DNA from: E44-bin88 sp034419075
GTDB lineage: Bacteria > Chloroflexota > Dehalococcoidia > Dehalococcoidales > BS750m-G39
Length of the DNA: 64,000 nt
Reading direction: 5' to 3'
Assembly (NCBI GenBank): GCA_034419075.1
Contig: DAOULR010000022.1
Span: forward strand, 62,001-126,000
The position numbers and the translations under genes were made by a program. The notes beneath the pieces are model-generated. The model worked only from the letters and a program-made list of their open reading frames with translations, was not told the DNA's origin and did not search any database. Below are positions 34,771-43,931 of the stretch, one piece after another. The number at the start of each line of letters is the position of its first letter. The stretch's first letter is position 1.

Positions 34771-36198
34771 TTGAAAGATCCATTAAAGATAGATTCCGGA
34801 TACATCTCTGGGACTGCAGTTGGCGAACCTGGCAAGGAAGTACATGTCTATCGTGGAATCCCTTATGCCGCTCCACCGATAGGCGATTTGCGCTGGAAGC
34901 CGCCGCAACCGGTGACTCCATGGGCGGAGACTCTCCAGTGCACCGAATTTAAGCCCATAGTCCCACAAGCCAACCTCGGCGATTTACCCCCCTTCCCTCA
35001 AATCTTACCGTGGAGCGAAGACTGCCTTTACCTGAACATCCTGACGCCAGCCAAAAAGACCACCGATAAGCTACCGGTAATGGTCTGGCTGCATGGCGGT
35101 GGCTACCAGCTGGGTAGCGGCAGTGACCCGCTCACCAATTCCCCACGCCTACCCCAGTACGGCATAGTGCTGGTAAACGTAAACATGAGGCTCAACACGC
35201 TCGGTCTACTGGCTCACCCCTTACTCTCTGAGGAATCAGCCAAAGGTGTTTCGGGGAATTACCTGTTCCTGGATATGCTGGCTGCCCTCCAGTGGGTGCA
35301 GAAGAACATCGCTGCCTTCGGCGGCGACCCGAAAAATGTCACCATCTTCGGCGAGTCCGGGGGCGGGGTCAAGGTTGCTAACCTGATGGCTTCACCTCTG
35401 GCCAAGGGGCTTTTCCAGAGAGCTCTTTGTGAGAGCGGAACATCGATCAAAGCGTTCTCAACCAGCAAACCCCTGAAAGAGCTAGAAGCTATGGGGGAGA
35501 AATTCTTGGCTAAGCTCGGCATCAATAAGGAGAAAGACCCGTTGGCGGCGGCTCGCGCCCTTCCCTGGGAGAAAATTATAGAAACTGATAACACCCTGAC
35601 CAAAGAGCTGGCTATGCTCGGGCCGGAGGGGCTCTGGGATGCCGGCGTGGACGGCTGGTTCCTAGCAGATACACCGGCCAACATCTTTAAGGCAGGCCAA
35701 CAGAATGATGTCCCCCTTATGGTGTGTGCCAACCTTGGGGAAGTGACCGGTCCGGGGGTACTGGTGTTTCCCTTCTTAATTCCGGGTTATGTGGATATGC
35801 TTTCTAGCGTGAGCCGGGCTGGTCAAAAGGGCTACGCCGCTCTTTTTGACCACGTTCCGGCGGGCTGGAAGCGGGAGGGTTGTATCTCCACCCACGCCAT
35901 GGAGCTTGGCTACGTTTTCGGCGATTGGGATAACACAGCTGGTAACTGGCCAATATTATACTTCCTCGCCATGGAGTCCGGGGCTAAATCACCAGACCCT
36001 GGGCTTACTGATATAGATAGAAAGGTCTCCGAAGAGATGATGAGCATGTGGACTCAATTTGCCAGAACGGGTGACCCGAACGTCAAAGGGCTGATTAACT
36101 GGCCAGTTTACGACACGACCGACCGCTATCTATACATCGCCGAGCCGTTGGCGGTAAAATCAGGATTCTCTAAAATTGGCCCAAATGACGGGGAGTAG
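34771..36198 (+). CDS. Carboxylesterase type B (paralogue 1)
   Basis: A 475-aa alpha/beta-hydrolase of the carboxylesterase/cholinesterase family with no signal peptide, so cytoplasmic. Marks: RGIPYAAPPIGDLRWKPP near the N-terminus, SEDCLYLNI, the oxyanion-hole HGGGY, the nucleophile elbow GESGGG (Ser about 196), and candidates for the acid (NLGEVTG) and the His (STHAMELGY). The start is TTG with GAAAGGA upstream. A closely related gene lies at 42262; the two share stretches of identical DNA near their 3' ends. It would hydrolyse an ester brought in by the adjacent transporter, but the substrate is unknown. Confidence 0.88.
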   Translation: MKDPLKIDSGYISGTAVGEPGKEVHVYRGIPYAAPPIGDLRWKPPQPVTPWAETLQCTEFKPIVPQANLGDLPPFPQILPWSEDCLYLNILTPAKKTTDKLPVMVWLHGGGYQLGSGSDPLTNSPRLPQYGIVLVNVNMRLNTLGLLAHPLLSEESAKGVSGNYLFLDMLAALQWVQKNIAAFGGDPKNVTIFGESGGGVKVANLMASPLAKGLFQRALCESGTSIKAFSTSKPLKELEAMGEKFLAKLGINKEKDPLAAARALPWEKIIETDNTLTKELAMLGPEGLWDAGVDGWFLADTPANIFKAGQQNDVPLMVCANLGEVTGPGVLVFPFLIPGYVDMLSSVSRAGQKGYAALFDHVPAGWKREGCISTHAMELGYVFGDWDNTAGNWPILYFLAMESGAKSPDPGLTDIDRKVSEEMMSMWTQFARTGDPNVKGLINWPVYDTTDRYLYIAEPLAVKSGFSKIGPNDGE

Positions 36199-36283
36199 AG
36201 GCATCATTTGCCCAAATAGTAAAGCTTTAGCTTATTGCACTTTTTAGCAGTTTGTTTATTATAAGCTTTGTAGTTATTTGCAG

Positions 36284-36332
36284 ATATATACCTAAAAGGT
36301 ATTGACGCCATATATACCTAATGGTAATATAC
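36284..36332 (+). promoter_or_regulatory. Palindrome-rich promoter (copy 2 of 3)
   Basis: TTGACG (36302-36307), 17-bp spacer, TAATAT (36325-36330). TACCTAAAAGGTA (palindrome) precedes the -35 box and TACC-TAAT-GGTA fills the spacer. The 49 bp from 36284 to 36332 are identical to 43932-43980. The next gene starts 290 bp downstream; that leader (36333-36618) contains no gene and one opposing promoter-like site at 36428-36456. Confidence 0.7.
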
Positions 36333-36618
36333 TAAGTTGAACAGAGTCCGGCTTATTAAATGAAAGATTTATGAGGTACCAAATCGCTTTAGTTTTAGAT
36401 TAAGCTCACAAGGTTATAAGTCGTCTTAGTTCAACACTAGTTCTCAATCTTGTCAATACTTCTTTCGCTCTTTTACTGCATAAGCAAACTGCCGCCTCTA
36501 GGCGAGGGACTGATTGTGACAGTCATTTATGCTAATATGTCAATGGTAATTTCGACAAGACGGAACAATTCCCAGGGTTTGTCCATTATAGTTGTTATAT
36601 ATTATTAAGGAGTCTTTA

Positions 36619-37959
36619 ATGAAAGAGACGGAGCAATACTGGAACCCGATTCTGGAAACGCTGCCCCGTGAGAAGCTTGCGGAGCTACAGCTAAAGAAGT
36701 TTAAGAGCATATTTAACTGGGCATATGAGCACTCCAAGTTTTATCACAAGCTATATACTGAGGCTGGTATCGAGCCCGGCGACATCAGGACATTTGAGGA
36801 TATAAGAAAAATACCCAAGGTAGAGAAATCGATGATGAGGGCTATCCAAGGGAAAGAGCCCTACCCCTACGGAGATATGCTGGCCATGCCCCTGGAGAGG
36901 GTTACTATATATCATCAGACCAGCGGCACCACCGGCCAGCCGGTATATCAGGCCGATAGTTGGCAGGACTGGGAGTGGTGGGCTGAAGCCTGGGCTTGCC
37001 TGTTATACGCTCAGGGATACCGGGACCATGATCGCCTCTTTTTGCCCTTCGGTTACAACATCTTCGTCGCCTTCTGGGGTGCCCACTACGGGGCTGAGAA
37101 GTTGGGCTGTGAGGTAGTCCCCGGCGGTGTGCTCAATACCGAGGGCCGGATACTGAAAATACAGGAGCTGAGAGCCACTGCCATAGCGGCGACTCCGACC
37201 TACGTGCTGGGTATGGCCGATACCGCCAGAAGGAAGCTGGGTATAGACCCGGCCAAAGACTTACAGGTAAGAAAGATAACCGTGGCCGGTGAAGCCGGGG
37301 GCAGCGTCCCGGCGACCAAAAAAAGGATGGAGGAGGCGTGGGGGGCCAAGGTATATGACCACGTTGGCGCCACCGAGATAGGTGCCTGGAGCTTCGAATG
37401 CCGCTACCAGTCCGACCTGCATATTAATGAGGCTCTGTTCCTAGTGGAGATAGAGGATATCGACAGCGGAGAGATTATTACCGAACCGGGGAGGAGGGGC
37501 AAGATGGTGATAACCGCCCTCGACCGCATGGCTCAGCCCTGCATCAGGTTTGATTCCAAAGATGTAATTGAGTGGAGCCCCGATAAGTGTGAGTGCGGGC
37601 GGACTTTCCGGATGCTGAAGGGCGGCGTTGTCGGCCGGGCTGATGATATCACCAAGGTGAAGGGGGTATTGCTAGCGCCGACCTCGATTGAGGAAGTAGT
37701 CAGGAGCATCCCAGAGCTGAGTGACGAATATGAGGTGCTGGTGACCAAAAAGGGCGACCTTGATGACATTACGTTGAAGGTGGAATTGACCACGGGACAG
37801 CAGAATAATATTGAAACAATCCGGGCTAAGCTTATTGACCAGCTTAGGGTAAAAACCAACTTGGGGTATAACCTGGAGTTCCATGAATATGGCACCTTGC
37901 CGAGGTATGATGTTAAGGCTAAGAGGTTCAAGGACCTTAGGAAAGGTTCAAGGACTTAA
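36619..37959 (+). CDS. Phenylacetate-CoA ligase-like enzyme (PaaK family)
   Basis: A 446-aa AMP-forming ligase that would activate an aromatic or other carboxylic acid as its CoA ester. ATG 36619 is chosen because AAGGAG sits 7 bp before it; the frame extends 27 bp further. Seen: FKSIFNWAYEHSKFYHKLY, the P-loop HQTSGTTGQPVYQ (about residue 105), DHVGATEIGAWSFEC, DRMAQPCIRFDSKD, and a Cys pair CECG (C-x-C-G) in the late zinc-like motif typical of PaaK. First enzyme of a run with a small protein, an SDR, a thiolase and a DUF35 protein. Confidence 0.88.
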   Translation: MKETEQYWNPILETLPREKLAELQLKKFKSIFNWAYEHSKFYHKLYTEAGIEPGDIRTFEDIRKIPKVEKSMMRAIQGKEPYPYGDMLAMPLERVTIYHQTSGTTGQPVYQADSWQDWEWWAEAWACLLYAQGYRDHDRLFLPFGYNIFVAFWGAHYGAEKLGCEVVPGGVLNTEGRILKIQELRATAIAATPTYVLGMADTARRKLGIDPAKDLQVRKITVAGEAGGSVPATKKRMEEAWGAKVYDHVGATEIGAWSFECRYQSDLHINEALFLVEIEDIDSGEIITEPGRRGKMVITALDRMAQPCIRFDSKDVIEWSPDKCECGRTFRMLKGGVVGRADDITKVKGVLLAPTSIEEVVRSIPELSDEYEVLVTKKGDLDDITLKVELTTGQQNNIETIRAKLIDQLRVKTNLGYNLEFHEYGTLPRYDVKAKRFKDLRKGSRT

Positions 37960-37977
37960 GACACAAGGAGTGATAAA

Positions 37978-38157
37978 ATGGTAGAGAGTTACCAGCTAAA
38001 AGAAATGGCGGAAAAGATCCGAGCGATTAAGGAAGCCGCCACCGAACTACAGAATATTTGCGGCGGAATTCAGGCCGTGAAAAGAAATGTTGACCGTATT
38101 CTGGCCAGCGTTAAAATGCTTGAAATTAATATCAGTGACGTATTAGGCATCGCTTAA
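37978..38157 (+). CDS. Small 59-aa helical protein
   Basis: A short gene between the CoA ligase and the SDR. ATG 37978 is preceded by AAGGAG at ideal spacing, and the frame ends at TAA 38155-38157, filling the intergenic gap exactly. The translation begins MVESYQLKEMAEKIRAI and ends NISDVLGIA; it is almost wholly alpha-helical with heptad-like hydrophobics and one Cys (NICGG). I do not recognise a family. The strong ribosome site and operon position make it likely real, perhaps a subunit or regulator of the adjacent enzymes. Confidence 0.65.
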   Translation: MVESYQLKEMAEKIRAIKEAATELQNICGGIQAVKRNVDRILASVKMLEINISDVLGIA

Positions 38158-38193
38158 ATAACATATATTATATAATCTTAAAGGGGGTGAGTA

Positions 38194-38949
38194 ATGTCGT
38201 TAAAGGGTAAAGTGGCTTTTGTCAGCGGTTCTTCAGGGCGGCATGGAATCGGGCGGGCTATTGCCTTGGCCCTGGCGCGGGACGGTGCCGACGTCGCCAC
38301 GTGCGGCTTTGGGCACTTCGAGGGGGCGGAGGCGGTGGCTGAGGAGATAAGGAAGCTGGGAAGAAGGTCTACTGCCGTCAAGATAGACGTCCGCGACGCC
38401 CAGGAAGTGCAAAAAGGGCTGGACAAGGTCAAGGCTGAGTTGGGGGCAGTTAGCATACTGGTCAACAACGCCGCCCAAATGGGCCACTTCATACGTATCC
38501 ATAGGGAGACAATAGAGGAGTTTGATAACGAGGTAAAAGTCTGCCTGCATTCCGCCTTCTACTGTATCAAGGCGGTCTGGGCGGACATGTGCGAGAACAA
38601 GTGGGGGCGCGTTGTCAATATCAGTTCGGTAGCCGGCGTTATGGGAGGCGATGGGCAGGCCAGCTACGGTGCGGCCAAGGCAGGTCTAATTGCCCTGGCC
38701 AAAACGGTGGCCATTGAGGGTGCTAAGTTCAACATAACCGGTAACACCGTCATCGTGGGCGTCGCTCAGACCGACGCCCCGCTGGTTAAGGAGGCCACCG
38801 ATAGTCTGGGTAAGAGGCTGCTGTGGCGGCGACCAGCCGACCCGGAGGAGATTGCTAACGCCGTCGCCTATTTGGCATCAGATAAGGCTAAGTATATGAG
38901 TGGGGCGACCATGAACATGATGGGGGGCTTGGACTTATTTGTGGTATAA
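38194..38949 (+). CDS. Short-chain dehydrogenase/reductase
   Basis: A 251-aa NAD(P)-dependent oxidoreductase. The cofactor motif reads VSGSSGRHGIG (an expanded TGxxxGxG), followed by LVNNAAQMG, the catalytic Ser in NISSVAGVMG and the YGAAK motif with Tyr and Lys. The C-terminal MSGATMNMMGG is usual for the family. AAAGGGGGTGAG precedes the ATG. In this operon it could act as a 3-hydroxyacyl-CoA dehydrogenase or as a ring-hydroxyl oxidising enzyme; sequence alone does not decide. Confidence 0.88.
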   Translation: MSLKGKVAFVSGSSGRHGIGRAIALALARDGADVATCGFGHFEGAEAVAEEIRKLGRRSTAVKIDVRDAQEVQKGLDKVKAELGAVSILVNNAAQMGHFIRIHRETIEEFDNEVKVCLHSAFYCIKAVWADMCENKWGRVVNISSVAGVMGGDGQASYGAAKAGLIALAKTVAIEGAKFNITGNTVIVGVAQTDAPLVKEATDSLGKRLLWRRPADPEEIANAVAYLASDKAKYMSGATMNMMGGLDLFVV

Positions 38950-39002
38950 AAAGTGATTGGGAAAGGAGGTATCTGCTAAAATAAGTATGAGGTGTGCGAA
39001 AG

Positions 39003-40190
39003 ATGAATAATACAAAGGCCACAATAATTGCTGGTGGTATGTGCAAGTTTGGTGTCAGGCAAGCAAGCTATCTAGATATGGTCCAGGAGGCAACTAAAGC
39101 CTGTCTTGATGATCTACCTGGGCTTACGCCCAAGCATATCGATGGCCTGCTTTTTTCCTCCACCTTTGTCGGCAGGCGCTCATGCCAGGCTAATACCGCA
39201 CCCGTGGTAGCCGAGAGGCTTGGAATAAAGCCAACCTCTATCTGCGCCAGAGTTGACGTTCTATGTGCCGGTGGTAGCACTGGTATTCTTCTGGCAAAGG
39301 GGCTTGTTGAGAGTGGTATGGCAGAGGTAGTTCTGGTAGTTGGCTGTGAGAAGGTTTACACGCCGGAGCTGTGGCAAATTCAGTACGATGAGATTGCCGC
39401 CATAGACCATGACTGGGATGCATTTTCAGGTATCGGCCCGCCACCTGTTTGGTTTGCGGCCATTGCCAAAGAGCATATGAAGCATTACGGAACTACCAGA
39501 GAACAGCTGGCAGCAGTATCGGTAGCCAACTACGGCCATGGAACGACCAATCCCAAGGGCCATTTTCAGAAGGAGTTAACAATGCAAGAGGTAGTAGAAG
39601 CTAAAGTTGTAGCGGCACCCCTGGGGTTATTTGACTGCTGCCCTTTGTCTGATGGCGCGGCGGCCGTGATTATCGCTAGTGAGGAGAAGGCAAAAGAACT
39701 CAGTGACCGGCCCCTTGTCTACATTCGGGGTGGTGCTCAGGTATCACTTCACAGCGTATCAGCTAACTGGCCCGGGGAGCACCTTGGTGATTGGGCGCAT
39801 ATGAAACTGGCCGTTAAAAAGGCTTATGAAAACACGGGGTTTAAACCCAGCGATATCGATGTCATGCAGGTGCACGATTGCTTCAGCATTTCCCAGATAG
39901 TCGAAGTTGAGGAATTGGGCTTCTGTAAGAAGGGCGAAGGTGGTCCCTTTGTCGCTTCCGGTGAGACCAAGATTGGCGGCAAGATTCCGACCAACACTGA
40001 CGGCGGTCTTCTCTCTGTCGGACATCCCTTTGGGGCTACCGGGATTCGCCAAGGAATAGAGATAATGAAACAGCTCCAGGGTAGGGCGGCGCTCCAAGTC
40101 AAGGATGCCACCAACGCCCTCACCCATAACCTGAGTGGTGGTAATGTGGAACATACCATCGTAGTCTATAGCAAAGAACCCAAGAAGTAG
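39003..40190 (+). CDS. Thiolase-like acyl-CoA acetyltransferase
   Basis: A 395-aa thiolase-superfamily protein of the SCP2/lipid-transfer type, whose members usually pair with a DUF35 zinc-ribbon protein, as here. Elements: DVLCAGGSTGILLAKGLVES carrying the active-site Cys region, CCPLSDGAAAVIIAS, MQVHDCFSISQIVEVEELGF and NTDGGLLSVGHPFGATGIRQ with the conserved His. ATG 39003 (with GAGGTG 8 bp before) is preferred to the GTG at 38994. It would cleave or condense acyl-CoA units in the degradation of the imported compound. Confidence 0.88.
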   Translation: MNNTKATIIAGGMCKFGVRQASYLDMVQEATKACLDDLPGLTPKHIDGLLFSSTFVGRRSCQANTAPVVAERLGIKPTSICARVDVLCAGGSTGILLAKGLVESGMAEVVLVVGCEKVYTPELWQIQYDEIAAIDHDWDAFSGIGPPPVWFAAIAKEHMKHYGTTREQLAAVSVANYGHGTTNPKGHFQKELTMQEVVEAKVVAAPLGLFDCCPLSDGAAAVIIASEEKAKELSDRPLVYIRGGAQVSLHSVSANWPGEHLGDWAHMKLAVKKAYENTGFKPSDIDVMQVHDCFSISQIVEVEELGFCKKGEGGPFVASGETKIGGKIPTNTDGGLLSVGHPFGATGIRQGIEIMKQLQGRAALQVKDATNALTHNLSGGNVEHTIVVYSKEPKK

Positions 40191-40199
40191 AGGAGAATC

Positions 40200-40697
40200 A
40201 TGACAGAGAACATAGGAGTACCTTTCCTTGAGGGTCGTTACTCGCCCACGTTAGATATGTGGCCCATAGAGGCCAAGGAGTTTAACCGAATCCATACCTT
40301 CTACGATAACCTGAAAGAAGGAAAGTACACTACAACAAAATGTAAAGGGTGTGGGTACATCAGCTATCCCCCACGGGTAGTTTGCCCCGAGTGTTATAGC
40401 GAGGATCTTGAGTGGATAGAATTACCCACTAAAGGCAAGGTTATTACATTTGTGGAAAAGTCGATTGCCATCCCGATTGGCTTCGGAGAACCATTAATTG
40501 ACGCTTGGATTGATTTGGGTAAAGATAGCCCGGTGAGACATGTCTTCAGCCGGGTGATAAATTGCGAGTCGGGAGGAATTAAAGAGGGCGATGAAGTCCG
40601 CTTTGTAGTTTTCGATGTGCCGGGACACCCAATTGAGTGGCGCAAGGAGAAGTGGATAGCCGAAAGGGTCTACTTCGCTTTTGAACCGGTGAAGTAG
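40200..40697 (+). CDS. DUF35 zinc-ribbon OB-fold partner of the thiolase
   Basis: A 165-aa protein with the rubredoxin-like zinc ribbon CKGCGYISYPPRVVCPEC (C-x2-C-x11-C-x2-C) followed by an OB fold (GKVITFVEKSIAIPIGF). Such proteins bind CoA thioesters and form stable complexes with SCP2-type thiolases. It starts 9 bp after the thiolase gene with GAGGAGAA upstream. End of the plus-strand operon. Confidence 0.9.
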   Translation: MTENIGVPFLEGRYSPTLDMWPIEAKEFNRIHTFYDNLKEGKYTTTKCKGCGYISYPPRVVCPECYSEDLEWIELPTKGKVITFVEKSIAIPIGFGEPLIDAWIDLGKDSPVRHVFSRVINCESGGIKEGDEVRFVVFDVPGHPIEWRKEKWIAERVYFAFEPVK

Positions 40698-40712
40698 TCC
40701 AGTTGACACTTT

Positions 40713-41984
40713 CTAGCGGTTTGTGTAATCAAAGGCTTTTCTTTTTTCAACCGGTTTTAAAAGTACAGTCAATATAAGGCCAGCAATGCCCGCAGCCGCA
40801 CAGATTATAAAAGCCAACTGATAACTGCTGGTTAAGTCAAATATAAAACCTGTAATAAATGGACCAGCCGCAGCTCCAATGGTAAATCCAACGTGAACAA
40901 CTCCGTAAATTAAACCGTGTGAGCTAATCCCAAAAAGCCAGGCTGTTATGGGGGATTCTGATGCACCCATTCCCCCAGAAGCGAAGCCAGCGACAACAAT
41001 AAAGAGGTAAAGCATCCATTCTTCTGCAGCCAGGGGCAACCATAACAAGGCTGCCGACATCATAACGAATCCAATGATGTAAATCTGCCTATTTCCTACT
41101 CTGTCAGCAAGGGCACCAAGTATATAATTACCTAAAATAACCAACGCACCCCTTGCCGCCAATATGTTGGCGGCACTGACTGGTGATATTTCCAAGTCAA
41201 TAGCATATTGCACAATATGCACCACAATGGCGTAGGTTCCGAACCCATAGCAGAAAAACAAGCCGAATAGTATCCAGAACTGTGTAGTTCTAATTGCCTC
41301 CTTGAAGGAAAATGAGTTAGTAATTGATTGCGCTGCCTGGTACTTTCCTTTGGTTTCAGCATCAGGAAGTTGCCTCATTTGAGTCGGGTCACGTTTTATA
41401 AACTGGGCAGCTATAACCACAAATAGAAAAACTGCGATGCCCACTATGATAAGGGACAGATGCCAGTCATAAGTAGCTAAAAGACGGCTGATAAGCGGCG
41501 GTCCAATCAGTCCACCTATGCCTAAGCCAGCGATGACAATGCCGGTCATTAGTGTCCGTCTCTTATCGAACCATCTGGCAACGGTTGACAATAGCGGAAC
41601 CCAAACGCCACTCATGCCGATGCCTATTAAGACTCCCCAAAACAGGTAAAGCTGCCAGAGAGCGCTAATTTGTGACATCAGCAGATAACCTAGACCTAAA
41701 AGGATGCTACAGAATGTCAATACCACCCGAGGTCCGAACCTGTCATTAAGTGCCCCAACGACAATACCCAACACTCCATATATAAACATGGACAGGGAAA
41801 AGGCACCTGAAGTGACAGCTCTATCCCAGCCAAACTCTTCTAACAATGGATTGAAGAAGACACCAAAAGAATTATATGCGGCCCACGACACCACGAAAAT
41901 AAAGAAGGCGGCTATAACCACGATATAGCCGTAGAAAAATCGCGGTCTAGTCCCAGGGGATTGCGGCACTCGTTGTATAGGCAT
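40713..41984 (-). CDS. MFS transporter, oxalate/formate-antiporter-like
   Basis: A 423-aa major facilitator protein with about 12 membrane segments. The N-terminal FYGYIVVIAAFFIFVVSW and GVFFNPLLEEFGWDRA region matches the OFA/monocarboxylate branch; GALNDRFGPRVV is the MFS loop 2-3 motif and VARWFDKRRTLMTG is the typical loop after helix 4. It is convergent with the catabolic operon (15 bp between stops) and probably moves an organic acid belonging to the same pathway. Confidence 0.88.
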   Translation of the reverse strand: MPIQRVPQSPGTRPRFFYGYIVVIAAFFIFVVSWAAYNSFGVFFNPLLEEFGWDRAVTSGAFSLSMFIYGVLGIVVGALNDRFGPRVVLTFCSILLGLGYLLMSQISALWQLYLFWGVLIGIGMSGVWVPLLSTVARWFDKRRTLMTGIVIAGLGIGGLIGPPLISRLLATYDWHLSLIIVGIAVFLFVVIAAQFIKRDPTQMRQLPDAETKGKYQAAQSITNSFSFKEAIRTTQFWILFGLFFCYGFGTYAIVVHIVQYAIDLEISPVSAANILAARGALVILGNYILGALADRVGNRQIYIIGFVMMSAALLWLPLAAEEWMLYLFIVVAGFASGGMGASESPITAWLFGISSHGLIYGVVHVGFTIGAAAGPFITGFIFDLTSSYQLAFIICAAAGIAGLILTVLLKPVEKRKAFDYTNR

Positions 41985-42261
41985 GATAGAGCTATTTTAT
42001 ATAGTTCATTCTGGACACTATTTATTATGGAGAACGTATTGTGTTATCGAAATCCAATTATAGCACGTGGCGACTATAATCTAGAAGAGCGAGCTGTGAT
42101 AATCCTTAGCAAAGGTCGCCATTGAATGTTTTTTTACCGTGGAGTATCATTAACACTGACGATTATTCCCTGGGCGGTCAAGATGTCATCCAAACTTACC
42201 TGACCACGGTATCAAAGGCTAATATCCTTCCTAATGACCGTACTGACCAGTAGGTGGTGTT

Positions 42262-43671
42262 GTGAATCAGATAAAGACAGAAAATGGCTACATTTCCGGG
42301 CTGGTCTTAGGTGAACCTGGCAAAGAGGTACATGCCTATCTTGGGATTCCCTACGCGGCTCCGCCCACGGGCGACCTGCGCTGGAGACCCCCGCAGCCGG
42401 TTGCTTCATGGTCAGGTGTCCGCGATTGTACCGTTCCCGGTACGCAAGCTCCACAGGCACCCAGACTCCTTCCCGCCCCGGTTGAAACGAGCGAAGACTG
42501 CCTCTGGCTGAGCGTCATGACGCCGGCAAAGAATACCTCGGACAAATTACCGGTTATAGTTTGTATGCACGGCGGCGGTTACAGAATTGATAGTGCCGCT
42601 AATCCAACCTATAACAACTTCCGATTACCACAGCACGGTATAGTTCAAGTGAATGTCAATATGCGGATTGGTGCCATGGGCTTATTAGCCCACCCCTTAC
42701 TTTCCCAGGAATCTCCCAAAGGTGTTTCTGGGAACTACATGTTACTGGATATAATAGCCGCCCTGAAGTGGGTGCAGAAGAACATCGCCGCCTTTGGCGG
42801 CGACTCCAACAATGTCACCATATGGGGTTATTCCAGTGGCTCGGCTAAGGTTATATATCTAATGGCTTCACCTTTGGCCAAAGGGCTTTTCCACAAGGCT
42901 ATTTGTCAAAGCGGGATTCCGGCCGATTTTTATGCTCTGCATCCTCGTCCGATGAAGGAAACAGAGGAGCTGGGTGAGAAACTGTTGGCTAAGCTCAGCG
43001 TGGATAAGGAAGCTGACCCGCTGGCTGCAGCCCGTGCTCTACCCTGGGAGAAAATCATAGAAGCTGATTCCGCCCTAGCTATGGAGGCTGGTGGCCTTTA
43101 CGACCTTTGGGGTATCTGGGACATATCGTTAGGCGGCTGGTTTATGCCAGATTCACCGTTAAACGTCTTCCAGGCTGGCCAGCAGAATGCAGTCCCCTTC
43201 ATCATGGGTGGTAACTTGGGTGAAATAACTGGCCCGGGCATGATGCTGATGCCGGAAACGATTCCATATTATGTGAAAATGTCTTTGGGTGCGAGCAAAA
43301 TTAATATCAAGTCGTATGCCTACATCTTTGACCAGGTTCCCAGTAAATGGAGACAAGAAGGTTGCGTATCCACCCACGCCATGGAGACTGCCTACATGTT
43401 TGGTAATGTGGATGAACCACGTGAATGGGAAGTGCTTTACTTCCTGGCCAAGCAATCCGGGGCTAAATCAAAAGACCCCGGGGTGACCGATGTGGATAGA
43501 AAGGTCTCCGAAGAGATGATGAGCATGTGGACTCAATTTGCGAAGACGGGAGACCCAAACGTCAAAGGGCTGATTAACTGGCCTGCCTACGAAGCATCAT
43601 CCGATCAATATCTCTATATAGCTGAACCGTTAGAAGTAAAATCAGGCTTCTCTAAGATTGGGCCCGATTAA
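42262..43671 (+). CDS. Carboxylesterase type B (paralogue 2)
   Basis: A 469-aa relative of the esterase at 34771, with the same start pattern (GYISGLVLGEPGKEVHAY) and no signal peptide. The nucleophile elbow here is GYSSGS rather than GESGGG, so the catalytic Ser is kept but the neighbouring residue differs. The oxyanion region is HGGGY, and acid and His candidates are NLGEITG and STHAMETAY. GTG start with AGGTGG upstream. About 46 bp near 43499 match paralogue 1 almost exactly, indicating a recent duplication or gene conversion. The region between 41985 and 42261 shows no gene. Confidence 0.88.
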   Translation: MNQIKTENGYISGLVLGEPGKEVHAYLGIPYAAPPTGDLRWRPPQPVASWSGVRDCTVPGTQAPQAPRLLPAPVETSEDCLWLSVMTPAKNTSDKLPVIVCMHGGGYRIDSAANPTYNNFRLPQHGIVQVNVNMRIGAMGLLAHPLLSQESPKGVSGNYMLLDIIAALKWVQKNIAAFGGDSNNVTIWGYSSGSAKVIYLMASPLAKGLFHKAICQSGIPADFYALHPRPMKETEELGEKLLAKLSVDKEADPLAAARALPWEKIIEADSALAMEAGGLYDLWGIWDISLGGWFMPDSPLNVFQAGQQNAVPFIMGGNLGEITGPGMMLMPETIPYYVKMSLGASKINIKSYAYIFDQVPSKWRQEGCVSTHAMETAYMFGNVDEPREWEVLYFLAKQSGAKSKDPGVTDVDRKVSEEMMSMWTQFAKTGDPNVKGLINWPAYEASSDQYLYIAEPLEVKSGFSKIGPD

Positions 43672-43719
43672 ATAATTGTTTCCTCTAGTTAATAGGCTGC
43701 TCTGCTTATAATTAATTTT

Positions 43720-43890
43720 CTACTTTCTTCTTCTCGGCGTGTTCCAATATGGGCTTTTACACTTTGGGCACACTTTCGGTTGGAAATTCTCCAGGTTTTC
43801 AAATTCACCTTTTATATTTCTGGGCACCCAAATTTGTCCACATCTTTCACATTTGAAAGCAGGAATTTGTATTGTTCCCATAATGCTCAT
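43720..43890 (-). CDS. Small 56-aa zinc-ribbon protein
   Basis: A short gene on the minus strand, opposite to its neighbours. Starting at ATG 43890 it reads MSIMGTIQIPAFKCERCG, later WVPRN, and ends PKVCPKCKSPYWNTPRRRK, so four cysteines in two CxxC pairs about 25 residues apart form a zinc ribbon, and the tail is basic. A second ATG at 43881 is possible. No good ribosome site is seen. The pattern Cys-pair, W-x-PR, CPKCKSPYWN-x-PRRR matches a small family frequent in archaea and some anaerobic bacteria whose function is unknown, possibly nucleic-acid binding. Its start abuts the third palindrome promoter, so it may be divergently transcribed. Confidence 0.7.
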   Translation of the reverse strand: MSIMGTIQIPAFKCERCGQIWVPRNIKGEFENLENFQPKVCPKCKSPYWNTPRRRK

Positions 43891-43931
43891 AGTGTATCAC
43901 AACTTTGTATTAATTTTCAATTATATACCTA

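Noticed and set aside
40707..40735. Promoter-like TTGACA-N17-TAATCA between the DUF35 and MFS genes
   Set aside because: It would read into the antisense strand of the MFS gene and lies mostly in convergent 3' ends; judged a chance match.
42027..42125. A 32-codon frame starting ATG upstream of the second esterase
   Set aside because: No ribosome site, short and without similarity to anything recognisable.
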